From assembly GCA_016711405.1 (NCBI GenBank), contig JADJSZ010000050.1, positions 1-64,000 of the forward strand: a DNA stretch of 64,000 bases, written 5' to 3'. Source of the DNA: Candidatus Hadersleviella danica (GTDB lineage Bacteria > Chloroflexota > Anaerolineae > Promineifilales > Promineifilaceae). Position numbers and translations under genes: made by a program. Shown in pieces: positions 45,714 through 56,187 of this stretch; positions within the stretch are counted from its first letter, which is position 1; the number at the start of each line of letters is the position of its first letter. The notes under the pieces are model-generated. The model saw only the letters and a list, made by a program, of their open reading frames with translations, had not been told where the DNA came from and searched no databases.

Positions 45714-48700
45714 CTACGGCCACATGATAAACGGCAGGTAGATGCGCCCTTGGATGGTTCCTATGGTCGTGTATGGCTCATCAAAGTCCAGCCCCACGGG
45801 CCACATTGCCCGCCCCGTCTACCACCTGAATGAAATACTCCACAATCTGGCTGTAGGGAGCTTCCACGGTCAGTGTCGCTTGGCTTGTGCCAGAGTTATA
45901 GGGCAGTTCCAGCTTCAGCCATTCGTTGCCCCCTTCGGTGCGGTACAGCACGATAACGCGCTGGATGCCGCTCGTGTCGGTGGCCTCGACCACATAGCGG
46001 ATTTGGCTATTGCCCGTACCGACAAGTTCGGCCGTGACTTCGCCCAGTGTGGGTGGCACAAAATCGCTGTTGGCGTGGGGAGCCGAGTATACCTCCAGCT
46101 CCAGCGTGTCATAAAGCCGTTGTGTGCCCAGTGTGGGCGAGGTGTCTGCATCGGCCAAGAACTGGCCGGGAACTACCACCAAGCGCTGGTTAAACTCCGC
46201 ATCTACGGCCAAGAACCGGTTGACGCTTTGTGTGGAAACGGGATACCACTGCGTGATGGGGAAGTTATTTTCCACGGTCAGGTACAACTGTTCGGTGATA
46301 ATTTCGGTGATGACAGGGTCGAAGTGGGGCAAATCGGTAAAGGAGCCGCCGACCATGATGACCCCATGCGCCACCTCTTCGGTGTCGTTGAGCAAGACGG
46401 TTTGGCGGGGTTGCACAGGACGGCCGCCTGTGAACAAAATATCATCCTGCCCCGCGAGGGTGTAATAAGTTCCACGCGGTGTGCTGTGTGCGTCGTAACT
46501 AAAGGTGAGCGAGATGGGTGTGGCGGCCGTGGGGGAGAGGAACGCCCGCATTTCGGGGGCGTTGGGGGAGCAACCCAGCGGGGAAGTTGACCTTTTGCAT
46601 GGGCAAGCCATAGAGGGTCATCACGGCCATTGATTTTTCGTCGTACACGCCGAAGGTGCCAGCGGCCGTGCTGTTGTAGAAACGCTGTTTGGCATCGCGC
46701 AAGGCCAAGCCAACGCTGGTATCGTTGTCCAATGCCTCCACAAAATTGACCATGATGCGCTCGGAGTAAGCGATGAGTTCGGAATCGCCATAGCCAAAGC
46801 CTGTGTTGGCAATGTAGACAGCCCCTTGGCGCGAGAACGCCTGCGCCCAATCGGTATAAAACTCGAGCGGCGTGCTGGGGTCATCGGCGACGTTGAGACC
46901 CGAATGGCAACCAACGGTGAAGACGAGGCTGTTGGCATAATTCACGCTGTTGTTGATTTGGGTGGCCAAGACTTCGTTTTCATCGTTGGGGTAGAAGCTG
47001 TAATGGCTAAAGTGGGAGTTGAGCGACATGAGGCCCGGCGCAACGGTACGGCCAGCCAGCCATTGGTTAAAACTGGGGGTTGTCCACTCGTTGTTGACAA
47101 AGCTGGTGTCCACCGTGGGAATGCCTTTGTCGTCCAAGTTTTGGGCGATGGCTTCGGCTTGGTCCACCAAAAAGTCATAGCCCGTGATAAACGCCTCGTT
47201 GGGGCTGATGGTGGGGGTGGCCAAGTAGCTGTCTATGGATTTGACGATGTCGGCTGGGGTTTCGACCAATCGGCCGAGGCCGTATTGGGGAATGTAAATG
47301 TCACGGCCGCGATACGCTTGGGGCAACGACGCGGCATAGTAATCGTCGGAGAGCATGTAGCGGCCGTAGGCGGTGGCGAACATCTGCTCGTTCTCCTCCA
47401 ACTCAAACGCATAGCGCCGTTCGTTGGCAATCAGCACCTCGTCGCGGATGCGGCGGAAGGGGATGATGCGGTCATCGCCGACGATGACGATGTATTTCAC
47501 GTTGGGGTAGGCGGTGAGCTGTTGGTACAGATACGCCTTGATGGTGCGGGCGACGTAGTTGGCCACTTGGGGGGATATCGGCCGTCTATCCCATTCGGCA
47601 TACGCTTCTTGGATGAGCGGTTCGCTATCTAAGTTGAGGATGACCCCCTTGACATTGGAATTGGCGGCCAAGGTGGTGAGTTTGGCGGGCAAACCGCTGG
47701 CGGAGACGGCCGCCGCGCCATGCACAGCGTTCAGCCGGCTGGGGTTGTGTAGGATGAGGGTTTCAATGTTGGCGTTGTCGGCGGGGGCGGTGAAGTCGTC
47801 GGTCGAGACATCATCGCGGAAGACGGGCACTTCTTGGCCGAGGGCTTGGATTTCGGCCGTGAGGGTGAAGACCTTGTTGACGCTCTCTTCGCCCAGTGGC
47901 ACGACAGCCACATAATAGGGGCCAAATAGCTCGTGGCCTTGGTAAATGATGGCTTCGACCTCGTTGGAGATGGTGACAGAGCCAGCGACGAGGTTGTTGA
48001 GGTAGCTATCGCCGCCGACATTGCCGAGCAGGCCGACATTGCCCAACAGCCCCACATTGCCCAGCAAACCAACGTTGCCCAAGAGGCCGACGTTGCCCAA
48101 CAAGCCCACATCGGTCACGTCGCCGACGTTGCCAAGCAAGCCCAAATCGTTTAGTTCGCCGACATTGCCGAGCAGGCCGACGTTGCCCAGTAAGCCAACG
48201 TTGCCGAGCAAGCCGACGTTACCGAGCAAGCCAACATTCCCGAGCAAGCCCAAATCGCGCACTTGGCCCGATTCTTCGTCTATGGCGGGGCTGAAGAGGA
48301 AGATGGCGTGTTGGCCTTCGCTCTCGAGGAAAAGGCCAAAGAGGGTGTCGGTGCGTTCGATGTCGAGGACGTACCAATTGACATCGTCGGCGGCCGAGCT
48401 TGTGCCCGTGATGGGTTCGTTGGAGACGATGCGGATGCTGTTCTCGCGGTCGTCGTTGTCTAAATCATCGTCAAAGCCGAGGGGTTGAATGGCGATGTTG
48501 ATGCCTTCTTTGATTTCGCCGGGGGTGAGCCAGATGCGTTCGGCCGTGGAGAAGAAGCGGGTGTCGTCGTAGTAGCGGCTGGGCAAGATGATGGTGGGAT
48601 CGCCAGTGGTGGGGGCGCACAGGTTGATGGAGCTGATGTTGTATTCGGCCGTGCGCGTCCCGACGTAATAGGCATCAGGAGCGAGGCCAAAGAATTCGTA

Positions 48701-51700
48701 ACGCCCTTGGCTATTGGTGGTTTGGTTGGTCAGCCGCACCCCGTGGCGGTCGTAGAGGTTGACTTGGATGTTGGCGAGGCCAAAGCCCGTTTCGCCGTTG
48801 ACGATAAAGCCCGAAATACGGCCGCCCCGGCTGAGTTGGGCATTGATGTTGCCCGTGGTGTTTTCTAGGGTGATGGTGACGGGGGTGGAGGGGGTGAGGA
48901 GCGTTTCGTCGCCATAAAATTCGCGTTGGTAATCACTATTATTGGCGGGGCGAAACTCGAGGTAATACTGGCCAGCGGGCAAGCCGGGGGAGATGTATTC
49001 CCCCAAGCTATTGGTGTTAACGGCCGCGATGTTTTCGTTGGCGGTGGGGCTGTCGTAAATCCACACGGAGATATTGCTGAGGGGTTGGCCTGTGTCTTCG
49101 GCCGTGATTGTGCCCGCAATTTGGCCGCCACGAACGAGGGCGGCATCGAAATCTGTCAGGATTTGCCCTTCGCCGAGGACAATGTCGGCGGCCGTGTCCA
49201 GCGTCTCTTGGTCATCGTAGTATTCGGCGAGATAAGGGGTGGAGACAGAGTTGGAGGACTGGAAGCGCAGGCGATAGGTTCCTGAAACGAGTTGGGTGAA
49301 GGCATAAAAGCCACCCGAGTTGGTAGTGGTCGCCCATGCCCAGTTGAAATAGGTGGTGCCTTCGTTTTCGTAGGCTTTGTAGGCAGTAACATTGATGTTG
49401 GGGAGGGGATCGCCCATGGCTTCGGCCGTGACGAGGCCGCTTAACTGCCCGTAAATGGGGGCGGGGGTAACGGTGGTGGTGAGGGGCACGAATAGGTCTA
49501 GCTCTTGTGTACCCGTTAATACCAAATCGCTAATGACCAAATCCTCAAAGCGGCGGGGGAAATTAAAATCATCGAGGCGGAGTTCGTAGGTGGCGGGGGT
49601 CAAGCCACGAAAGTCGTCGCCAAATACGCCTGTGGCCGAAGTGATTTCGGCGCGGATTTGGAAGTAATTGTCGCCTTCTTTTTGGTAGAGGCGCACATAA
49701 ATATCTTCAGCGGGCAAGCCTGTGTCTGAATCTATGACAAGACCCGTGATGCTGGCACCGCGTGCCAAATCAACATTGAGGTTGAGGGTTTGCCCAGCGG
49801 AGAGGGTGAGACGGTCGGCCGTGCCAAAGCTTTGTTGGTTATCGTAATACTCGGGCAAATGGTCGGAGGAACTCCCATAGAGCGGTTGGGGGCTGTATTG
49901 GACGATTAAATCGCGCTGAATGGGCAAGCCCGTAATGGTGTAGAGTCCCTCAAAATCAGTCCAACCCGAGCGAGAGGCGTAGCAGAAGGTGGCATCGTAG
50001 ACGTTGATGTAGACGTTATCGAGGGGGAAGGCTGTGCCTTCTTCGGTAACTGTCCCTTGTAGGGTTGCGCCACGGAGAAGGGTGGCATCGGCCGTGTTCG
50101 TTACGCCGTGGCTGATGCTAATGGCGGTGGAAGTGGCCAACGACAATTGGTTGTCGTAATACTCGGGAATATGGGGGTTGGGGGGGCTGAAATAGAGGTA
50201 ATAGATATCGGCGGGCAGGCCTACCACGCTGTAATTGCCGAAGGCATCGGTGGAGGTGCTGGTGTATTGCCCTACCCCTGTATACAAATAGATGGAGGTT
50301 CCACCAAGGGGAGTGTTTGTCCCTTCTTCGGTTACATTGCCCACCAATACCCCGCCGCGTGTGAGGGCGGGGGAAATGACCACATCAGGGGCGTTGAGGG
50401 TGGTGGGGATGGGGGTAGCGAGGTGGAGCGCTTTTTGGTCGTTGTAAAATTCGCTCAGATAGCCACGGGAGGCGGATCCAAGGAATTGTGTTGTCCGAAA
50501 TTCGAGGTAAACCTCTCCGACGGGGAGCCGCCGAAATTCGTAGGCTCCTAAAACGGGGCTGGTGCTGGCCGAGGCACTGCCGTACCGATTGGAATAGAGC
50601 AAAACAGTGGTGTTTTCGAGGGGTTGGGCGGTGTCTTCGGCCGTGACAACGCCGCGAATGACCCCACCTTTATCGAGCGCGGCATCGGCCGTGACGGTGG
50701 TGCTGACGGGCACGGTGATGGGGGTGGATTCGAGCAAAGTCGGCACATTGCCGTAATACTGCTCGAGGTAATACCATGTGGGGCTGATGCTGGTGGAGGG
50801 GGTGAAGCGCAGGTAATAGGTGTTGGGGTCTAGGTTGTTGAACTGGTAAATCCCGCTGGCATTGGTGTTTGCGGTGGCCAAGGCGCTGGTGCTGGTAATG
50901 GTTTGGTAGAGCCGCACGGTGACGTTGGGCAGGGGCTGGGCGTTGTCGGCGGCCGTGACGGTTCCGCTCAACACGCTTTTGGGGTCTAGCACGGGGTCAA
51001 TCGTGGTCGTCAGCAAATCGGTGATGCTAACCACATCGGCTTCGGCAATGGTGAAAAGGGAGTCGTGTTTGTCGTCGTACCACTCGATGGCGTAGCTGTT
51101 GTCGCTAAAGCTATCAAAGCGCAGTTTGTAGTTGCCGGGGGCGAGGGGGATGCTGTAGGTTCCATTGACATTGCTGAGGAGCGAGGTAACAAGGCTTCCT
51201 GTGCTGGCATCGTACACAAAGATGTTGGCCCGAATGGACAAACCCGTGTCGGCACGGGTGATGAGGCCATTTAGCGTCCCCGCCAAGGGGGATTGGGGTT
51301 GGCTCATGGGCACCTCGGCCGTTAGTTCCTCTCCACTCACCTCAGCCACATCCACCACGCTGGGGTAGATGGGTTCTGGTTCGGCCGTGGTTGGCGCGGG
51401 CACCGCCATTTCCTCTTCTGCCACCACAGCGGGCACATCAAAGGGGTCGGTGGCGAGTTGGGGCTGGCCGTTGGTATCGGTGGCAAGGGTTAGGAGGTAT
51501 TCTTGCTCGAGGTGGGCGTTGGCCGTCCATTCGGCCGTTTGCACGTCCGCCAAGAGCAGTTCTTGCCCCGCCACATCATGCACCTGCAAGCGATAATCTT
51601 CGCGGGGCAGGGCGGGGAAGCTGAACCAACCTGTTTCGTCGGCGCGGGTTTCGGCGGCGATGTGCCCGCCGGGGGCGAGTAAGACGATAAAGACGGGCAA

Positions 51701-51916
51701 GCCAGCGGGTTGGAGGCGGCCGTAAACGCTTTGCCCGCCCAACGGGGGGGCAAATTGGGGTTGTTCAACTTGGGGGGCGGCCATGCCGCTGGCCACGGCC
51801 GAAACGGGGCTGGCTTCGGCCGTGGTTTCTGCCCGAGCCGAATGGCCTTGCAGGGCAAAAAATAACCCCATAAGGGCGATGAATGACCAGATGAAGGGGG
51901 AAAGTTTACGGTGCAT
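45714..51916 (-). CDS. Giant secreted C25 (gingipain-like) peptidase (two frameshifts)
   Basis: About 2066 residues from ATG 51916 after removing one base in the G run 46564-46568 and one near 45798-45800; the total length is then a multiple of three. Signal peptide ends ARAE. Nine repeats of about 85 residues resemble carboxypeptidase-regulatory/SdrD B-like domains (GTVTAADNAQPLPNVTVRLY). A PPC-like domain follows, interrupted by eleven GLLGNV repeats (48005-48260). A C25-type caspase-fold peptidase comes next, with candidate catalytic His1635/His1638 (NSHFSHY) and Cys1670 (TVGCHSG). A beta-rich C-terminal region ends in GRIYLPFIMWP. Upstream in-frame codons would translate a heptad array and are rejected. 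Probably an extracellular or surface cysteine protease. Confidence 0.87.
48005..48260 (-). repeat. 18-bp coding tandem repeat, hexapeptide GLLGNV
   Basis: Eleven copies of GLLGNV with two short interruptions (ELNDL, DVTDV). Third codon positions vary widely among copies while the peptide is invariant, so the repeat is kept at protein level. It sits within a PPC-like beta-sandwich domain of the C25 peptidase. Confidence 0.93.
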
Positions 51917-51986
51917 GATAAATTCCTGAGGGGGTAAGTTAGAGCGGGTATGGGTATCGCTTGTACAGTTTAGCAAAAGTTGGAAG

Positions 51987-52085
51987 TGGGGGATAGGGAG
52001 AGAGAAGAGGGAAAAGAGAAAAGAGAAGAGAGAGGCTGTCTTACCCTCTTCTCTCTTCTCTCCTCCCTCTTCTCTACTCTCCCCC
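51987..52085. repeat. Purine/pyrimidine heptad hairpin array, word GAGAAGA
   Basis: The left arm (51987-52034) is a GAGAAGA/GAAAAGA run with 7-bp periodicity, and the right arm (52044-52085) is its complement CTCTTCT. It lies between the divergent C25 peptidase and REC-GAF genes. Confidence 0.88.
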
Positions 52086-52158
52086 CTCACCTATCTGGCC
52101 AACATCGTCTATAATGGGCGCATAATCCCTCGACTTCCCTTGCTCTTTTTTGGCTCAT

Positions 52159-53202
52159 ATGGCAGAACACCCTTACATTCTCATTATAGACGACGATGAA
52201 GAAATGGCCGCGATGCTCCATACTGTCTTCTCCGCCAAAGGTTATTGGCCGTTGGTGGCGCATTCAGCGGCCGAAGTGGCGGCCATGCTCACCCGCGACG
52301 ATGTGCGTTGGCCTGTGCAAGTCATTTTGCTCGACATGATGATGCCTTACGTGGATGGAAGCGAATTGTATGACTGGCTCCGCGCCCATCCCAAAACGGC
52401 CGAAACACCCGTCATCGTTCTTTCGGCCATGGATTCGGTGACCAAGCGCGTGGAAATGCTCCAAAAAGGGGCGGATGATTACCTTGTGAAGCCGTGCCCC
52501 ATTGAAGAGCTGTATGCACGGGTGGCCATCCACACCAAATTGCACGAATTGCGCCAAATGGCGCATAGCAACAAGACCCAATTGATGCGCCAGACGAGTT
52601 ATTGGGAGGCGTTGGGCAAAATTGGGGAGTTGGTACGCACCCAATTCGATTTAGAAGGCACGCTTCTGCGAGCGGCCGAAATTGTGGTTAGCGATTGGCG
52701 GGCCAGCCATTGCACGATTTATCTCTATGAACGGCAGACGAGTCAAACGAATATCGTCGCCCATGCGCCTTATGATGCGGCCGTGCCCGATTCCCACACC
52801 CCGTTTGTGCGCCGGGTGGTTTTGCAACAAGAGTTGCTCTACAGTGGCGAGTTGGTGGCGGTGCCGCTTTTGCGCCATCGTTCGCTTCTGGGGGTGGTGG
52901 TGGTACAGTTGCCCGAACAACCACGGCCGACGGCGCTCGAACACGCCCTGCACATTCTCGGCTCCCTGTTGGCCATGACCATTACCAACAATTATTTGTT
53001 TGAGAGCTTGCAGGGGCGGGGCACGGCCGCTTTGGTGGATTCCCCTGCGGCCGATGCGCCCCCGACCAAGCTCGCCCAAGGGCTACAAGCCGTGCATACC
53101 TACATCCAAATGTTGCTCCAATTTCACATGGACGACCAACGCCGCCTCGAGTACCTTAACCGGGCGGATGTGGAAATCAACAAGCTGTTGCAGGAGTTGT
53201 GA
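52159..53202 (+). CDS. Response regulator with REC and GAF domains
   Basis: 347 residues from ATG 52159 (a TTG three codons upstream is possible). Receiver domain 5-125: acidic residues Asp11-Asp13, phosphoacceptor Asp59 (LLDMMMPYVDG), and Lys in DDYLVKP. A short coiled segment (LHELRQMAHSNKTQL) leads to a GAF-like domain (about 165-300) and a C-terminal helix resembling the start of a dimerisation domain. There is no output DNA-binding or kinase domain. It may be a phosphorelay intermediate for one of the orphan kinases of the window. It is divergent from the C25 peptidase. Confidence 0.87.
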   Translation: MAEHPYILIIDDDEEMAAMLHTVFSAKGYWPLVAHSAAEVAAMLTRDDVRWPVQVILLDMMMPYVDGSELYDWLRAHPKTAETPVIVLSAMDSVTKRVEMLQKGADDYLVKPCPIEELYARVAIHTKLHELRQMAHSNKTQLMRQTSYWEALGKIGELVRTQFDLEGTLLRAAEIVVSDWRASHCTIYLYERQTSQTNIVAHAPYDAAVPDSHTPFVRRVVLQQELLYSGELVAVPLLRHRSLLGVVVVQLPEQPRPTALEHALHILGSLLAMTITNNYLFESLQGRGTAALVDSPAADAPPTKLAQGLQAVHTYIQMLLQFHMDDQRRLEYLNRADVEINKLLQEL

Positions 53203-53209
53203 ATGGGCG

Positions 53210-53286
53210 ATTGCGGAATGCGGAATGCGGAATGCGGATTGAGAATGCACCAGTAACGAATAACCAGTAACCAGTAACGAGTAACC
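53210..53286. repeat. Two adjoining heptad runs, words GCGGAAT and CAGTAAC
   Basis: Direct GCGGAAT heptads (53213-53240), starting about ten bases after a stop codon, then direct TAACGAA/TAACCAG heptads (53257-53286) ending just before the ribosome-binding region of the next gene. Neither has a clear complementary arm here. Confidence 0.88.
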
Positions 53287-53294
53287 CTTTACCT

Positions 53295-53726
53295 ATGAAA
53301 ACAACCAACGAACACCGCCCTACCAAGGGCAGAAAATCAGCTTTTAGCAAGCCAAAATCGAAATCGCCTAGCGAACCTGCCCTGCCCAAGCACACCAACC
53401 CACCCCCCAAGCCGCGCCGTCGGCCGCGTGTCAGCGATGACCTGATTGCCAACACGATTTTGGAGATGTGTCGTGTGGCGGGGCTGGAAGGCTCGGTGCG
53501 CCCCGAGGACATTGCCCGCTCTTTGGTGGATCAGCAGTGGCAAACCTTGCTCCACCGCATTCGCCAAACGGCCGCCAAACAAGCTCTGGCGGGCGATTTA
53601 ATCATTCTGCGCAAAGGGGAAGCGGCCGATCCCGATGATTTTAAGGGGTTGGTAAAGCTCCAAATTACCGCCCAAGGGTTGAGCAAAAGCCCGCCAATCA
53701 AGACGGCCGTGGTTCCTGAAGAATAG
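53295..53726 (+). CDS. DUF3253-like protein
   Basis: 143 residues. A basic, Pro/Lys-rich N-terminal tail (1-42) precedes a domain like DUF3253: ILEMCRVAGLEGSVRPEDIA, then QQWQTLLHRIRQTAAKQALA and GDLIILRKGEAADPDDFKG. The order 'RPEDxA..W..L...VR..A..L...G.L.I..KG' fits that family, a small helical domain of unknown function. It lies 34 bp upstream of the DUF1992 gene in the same direction and may share a transcript. Confidence 0.65.
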   Translation: MKTTNEHRPTKGRKSAFSKPKSKSPSEPALPKHTNPPPKPRRRPRVSDDLIANTILEMCRVAGLEGSVRPEDIARSLVDQQWQTLLHRIRQTAAKQALAGDLIILRKGEAADPDDFKGLVKLQITAQGLSKSPPIKTAVVPEE

Positions 53727-53760
53727 TCCCTTGTCCCCTATCCCATGTTAGGAGGTACTG

Positions 53761-54147
53761 ATGCGTTTTGTAGACGAATTGTTACAGCAAGCGGAAGCAC
53801 GGGGGGAGTTTAAGAATTTGCCGGGGGAGGGGCGGCCGTTGAATCTTGAGACCAACCCGTATGGGGGGGATACGCAAATGGCGTACAAAATCGTTAAAGA
53901 CAGCGGCTATGCACTGGGCTTTATCGAGGAGCGGCGCAAGTTGGTGGAGCGCGTGGCCAACCTGCGCGAGAAATTGCGCCAAGCGGCCGAGCGCGACCAA
54001 CTGGGGGCAACGGCCGTGGACAACTTCCGCGCCGAAGTGGAAACAGTCAACCGCGCCATTCAAAGCTACAATCTCAAAGCCCCCCTCGAACAATTCCACC
54101 TCATGCCCCTCGACGCCGATTGGGAAATTCGCCACGCCCGCCCTTAA
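53761..54147 (+). CDS. DUF1992 (DnaJ-homologue C28 conserved domain) protein
   Basis: 128 residues. The DUF1992 signature is clear: EARGEFKNLPGEGRPLNLE, followed by AYKIVKDSGYALGFIEERRK and a C-terminal helical segment with VNRAIQSYNLKAP. The family occurs in bacteria and in the eukaryotic DNAJC28 protein; its role is unknown. A strong Shine-Dalgarno sequence (AGGAGGT, about 53750-53756) precedes the ATG. Confidence 0.9.
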   Translation: MRFVDELLQQAEARGEFKNLPGEGRPLNLETNPYGGDTQMAYKIVKDSGYALGFIEERRKLVERVANLREKLRQAAERDQLGATAVDNFRAEVETVNRAIQSYNLKAPLEQFHLMPLDADWEIRHARP

Positions 54148-54197
54148 GGAACGCCAAGTTTTTAACCTGAACAAATGGATTGAGCAGGTCTTCTTTC

Positions 54198-54268
54198 AAC
54201 GCCAAGTCGCAAAGACGCAAAGAAGCTCCTGAACCCTTTGCGTCTTTGCGCCTTCGCGTCTTTGCGTT
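54198..54268. repeat. Intergenic hairpin repeat, AAAGACGCAAAG type
   Basis: AACGCCAAGTCGCAAAGACG and the complementary right arm CTTTGCGTCTTTGCGCCTTC...TTTGCGTT. It is a dispersed repeat type known from many environmental bacterial genomes, after the DUF1992 gene. Confidence 0.75.
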
Positions 54269-54353
54269 AAAAAAAGAGATTTGTTCACCTTATTTACGTG
54301 CCAATCCTAAACATACTTTCCCATACCCCTAGCAATTAACGGATAAAAAGCCT

Positions 54354-55653
54354 ATGTCCCTCCCCTATCCCCCTCCTCCCCCCACGCAAATGGCCGAATG
54401 GCGGCCGAAACCCATCGAAACCTTGGCCGATACAGGCCTCGATGCTGGGTTTATCACCGATTTATCGCTCAAATTGCTCTATTTCCAAGGGCAACTAACA
54501 GGTTCGCAACAGGCAGAGCAAATGCACCTGCCCTTTGCCATCCTCATGCCCATCTTAGAATTTATGAAGCGGGAGCAATTGGTTGAAGTGACGGGCACGG
54601 CCGGGGTTGGCCCCGGTGCTTACCAATACGTCATCACCCAAAAAGGGTCGGCACGGGCACGAGAACAACTCGAGCGCACCACCTATATGGGGCCTGCGCC
54701 AGTGCCGTGGAACGATTATGTCACAGGCATCCGCCGCCAAAGCGAGCAACGCATCCAACTCAACCCCGGCATCCTCCGCAACGCCCTCAGTGGCATGGTT
54801 TTGGCCGATTTAACGCTCTCCCAAATCGGGCCAGCGGTCAATTCGGGCAAATCCATCTTCTTATATGGCCCACCCGGCAACGGCAAATCTTCCATTGCCG
54901 AAAACATTGGCCATACGGTGCTGGGCAAAGAGATGTACATCCCTTATGCGGTGGAGGTGGATGGCCAAATCATCGTTGTTTACGACCAAACCAACCACAC
55001 CCCCGTGACCGAGCCGAACCCCGAGCCGCCCGCGAAGCGCGACGGCCGTTGGATTCGCATCCGCCGCCCGGCCGTTATGGTCGGTGGCGAGCTGACGCTG
55101 GACGGGCTGGAACTGCGCTACGACTACAATACCAAGTATTACGAAGCCCCCTTCCAGATGAAAGCCAACGGCGGCATGTTCCTGATAGACGACTTCGGCC
55201 GCCAACAAGTTCGGCCGCACGATCTGCTCAACCGCTGGATTGTGCCCATGGAAAAGCGAGTAGACTTCCTCGCCATGCACACAGGGCGCAAAATCGAAGT
55301 GCCGTTCGAAGTTTTGCTCGTCTTTTCTACCAATTTGCCCCCCAAAGATTTGGTAGATGAGGCGTTTCTGCGGCGCATTCGCCACAAAATTGAAATCGGC
55401 TCCCCGACGTATGACCAATACCGCGAAATCATGCGCCGGGTGCTGGACCAGCGCAAAATTGCCTATGACGAGGACATCATGCGCTACTTGTTGCAGGAGC
55501 ATTACATCAAAGCCAAACGGCCGCTCCAGCAACCACCCCCGCGACTTGGTAGACCAACTCATGGACATCGCCTCTTACGAAGGCACAGCACCCACCCTGA
55601 GCAGGCAAACCATAGACCAAGCGGTGGCCTCTTATTTTGTTGATTTAAGCTAA
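54354..55653 (+). CDS. AAA ATPase, paralogue 2 (frameshifted)
   Basis: About 432 residues after joining the two frames between about 55525 and 55541. Same architecture as the protein at 34309: winged-helix-like N-terminus (LSLKLLYFQGQLTGSQQAEQ), YxGPAPVPWNDYV linker, Walker A GPPGNGKSS, a VVYDQTNH insert, Walker B MFLIDDFGRQ, sensor 1 LVFSTNLPP, then NHPRDLVDQLMDIASYEGT and a C-terminal ASYFVDL. The break lies just before the conserved HPRD motif, so either one extra or two missing bases would explain it. Function unknown. Confidence 0.83.
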
Positions 55654-55658
55654 GGGGG

Positions 55659-55714
55659 GAGGACTGGGGACGAGGGACAGGGGACGGCTACCAGTCCCCT
55701 GTCCCTCATCCCTC
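55659..55714. repeat. Heptad hairpin array GGGACGA/CCTGTCC
   Basis: GGACTGG/GGACGAG/GGACAGG heptads (55659-55686) face CAGTCCC/CTGTCCC/TCATCCC heptads (55692-55714). Same word family as 45646. A degenerate octad segment (about 55735-55790) follows before the toxin-antitoxin pair. Confidence 0.9.
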
Positions 55715-55825
55715 TGATAGTTGGCATGGGCGTATAAGTTTACGGATGTACGGGTGTGTTTCCGTACATGATTACACCCCTCAGCAAAATGCCAAATGAT
55801 GGCCGTGAAAAATATGATTCGCTTG

Positions 55826-56161
55826 CTAGGCCACGGCCGAGGCTTGATTGGCGATTAATCTTTGCAATTTTTCAACTGTTTCAGGGTGCAAATCAACCTC
55901 GGGAGCGACCCTCTCTCGCTTGGCCAGTAACGCATCCACTTGTTCCGCAGATGGTTTGGTTAAACTTTGCCATAAGCCTTCTAACTCACGTTGCTGTTGA
56001 GCGACTTGTTGGGGTGTAGATACCTGAATGGCATAAGCCCAAGCGACCTGCTTGGTCAGGGCGTAAACAAGATACTGGTTAAGTGGGACACCTTCCCGCA
56101 CCGCTAAATGCTCTAATTGTTGAACCAATGTCTCGGGTAGCTGTAAAGTATATTCGGACAT
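55826..56161 (-). CDS. Ribbon-helix-helix-type antitoxin
   Basis: 111 residues from ATG 56161. The N-terminal MSEYTLQLPETLVQQLEHLA followed by REGVPLNQYLVYALTKQVAW fits the ribbon-helix-helix fold of HicB/CopG-like antitoxins, in which the first strand binds DNA. The C-terminal half (60-111) is charged and helical and would wrap the toxin. It lies 27 bp downstream of a PIN-domain gene in the same direction. It probably neutralises that toxin and autoregulates the pair. Confidence 0.75.
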   Translation of the reverse strand: MSEYTLQLPETLVQQLEHLAVREGVPLNQYLVYALTKQVAWAYAIQVSTPQQVAQQQRELEGLWQSLTKPSAEQVDALLAKRERVAPEVDLHPETVEKLQRLIANQASAVA

Positions 56162-56187
56162 TTTTCCTCGCTGAGTAGATGACACGC

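Noticed and set aside
51917..52090. N-terminal extension of the C25 peptidase by 58 codons
   Set aside because: These codons translate the GAGAAGA heptad array. ATG 51916 is followed by a proper signal peptide.
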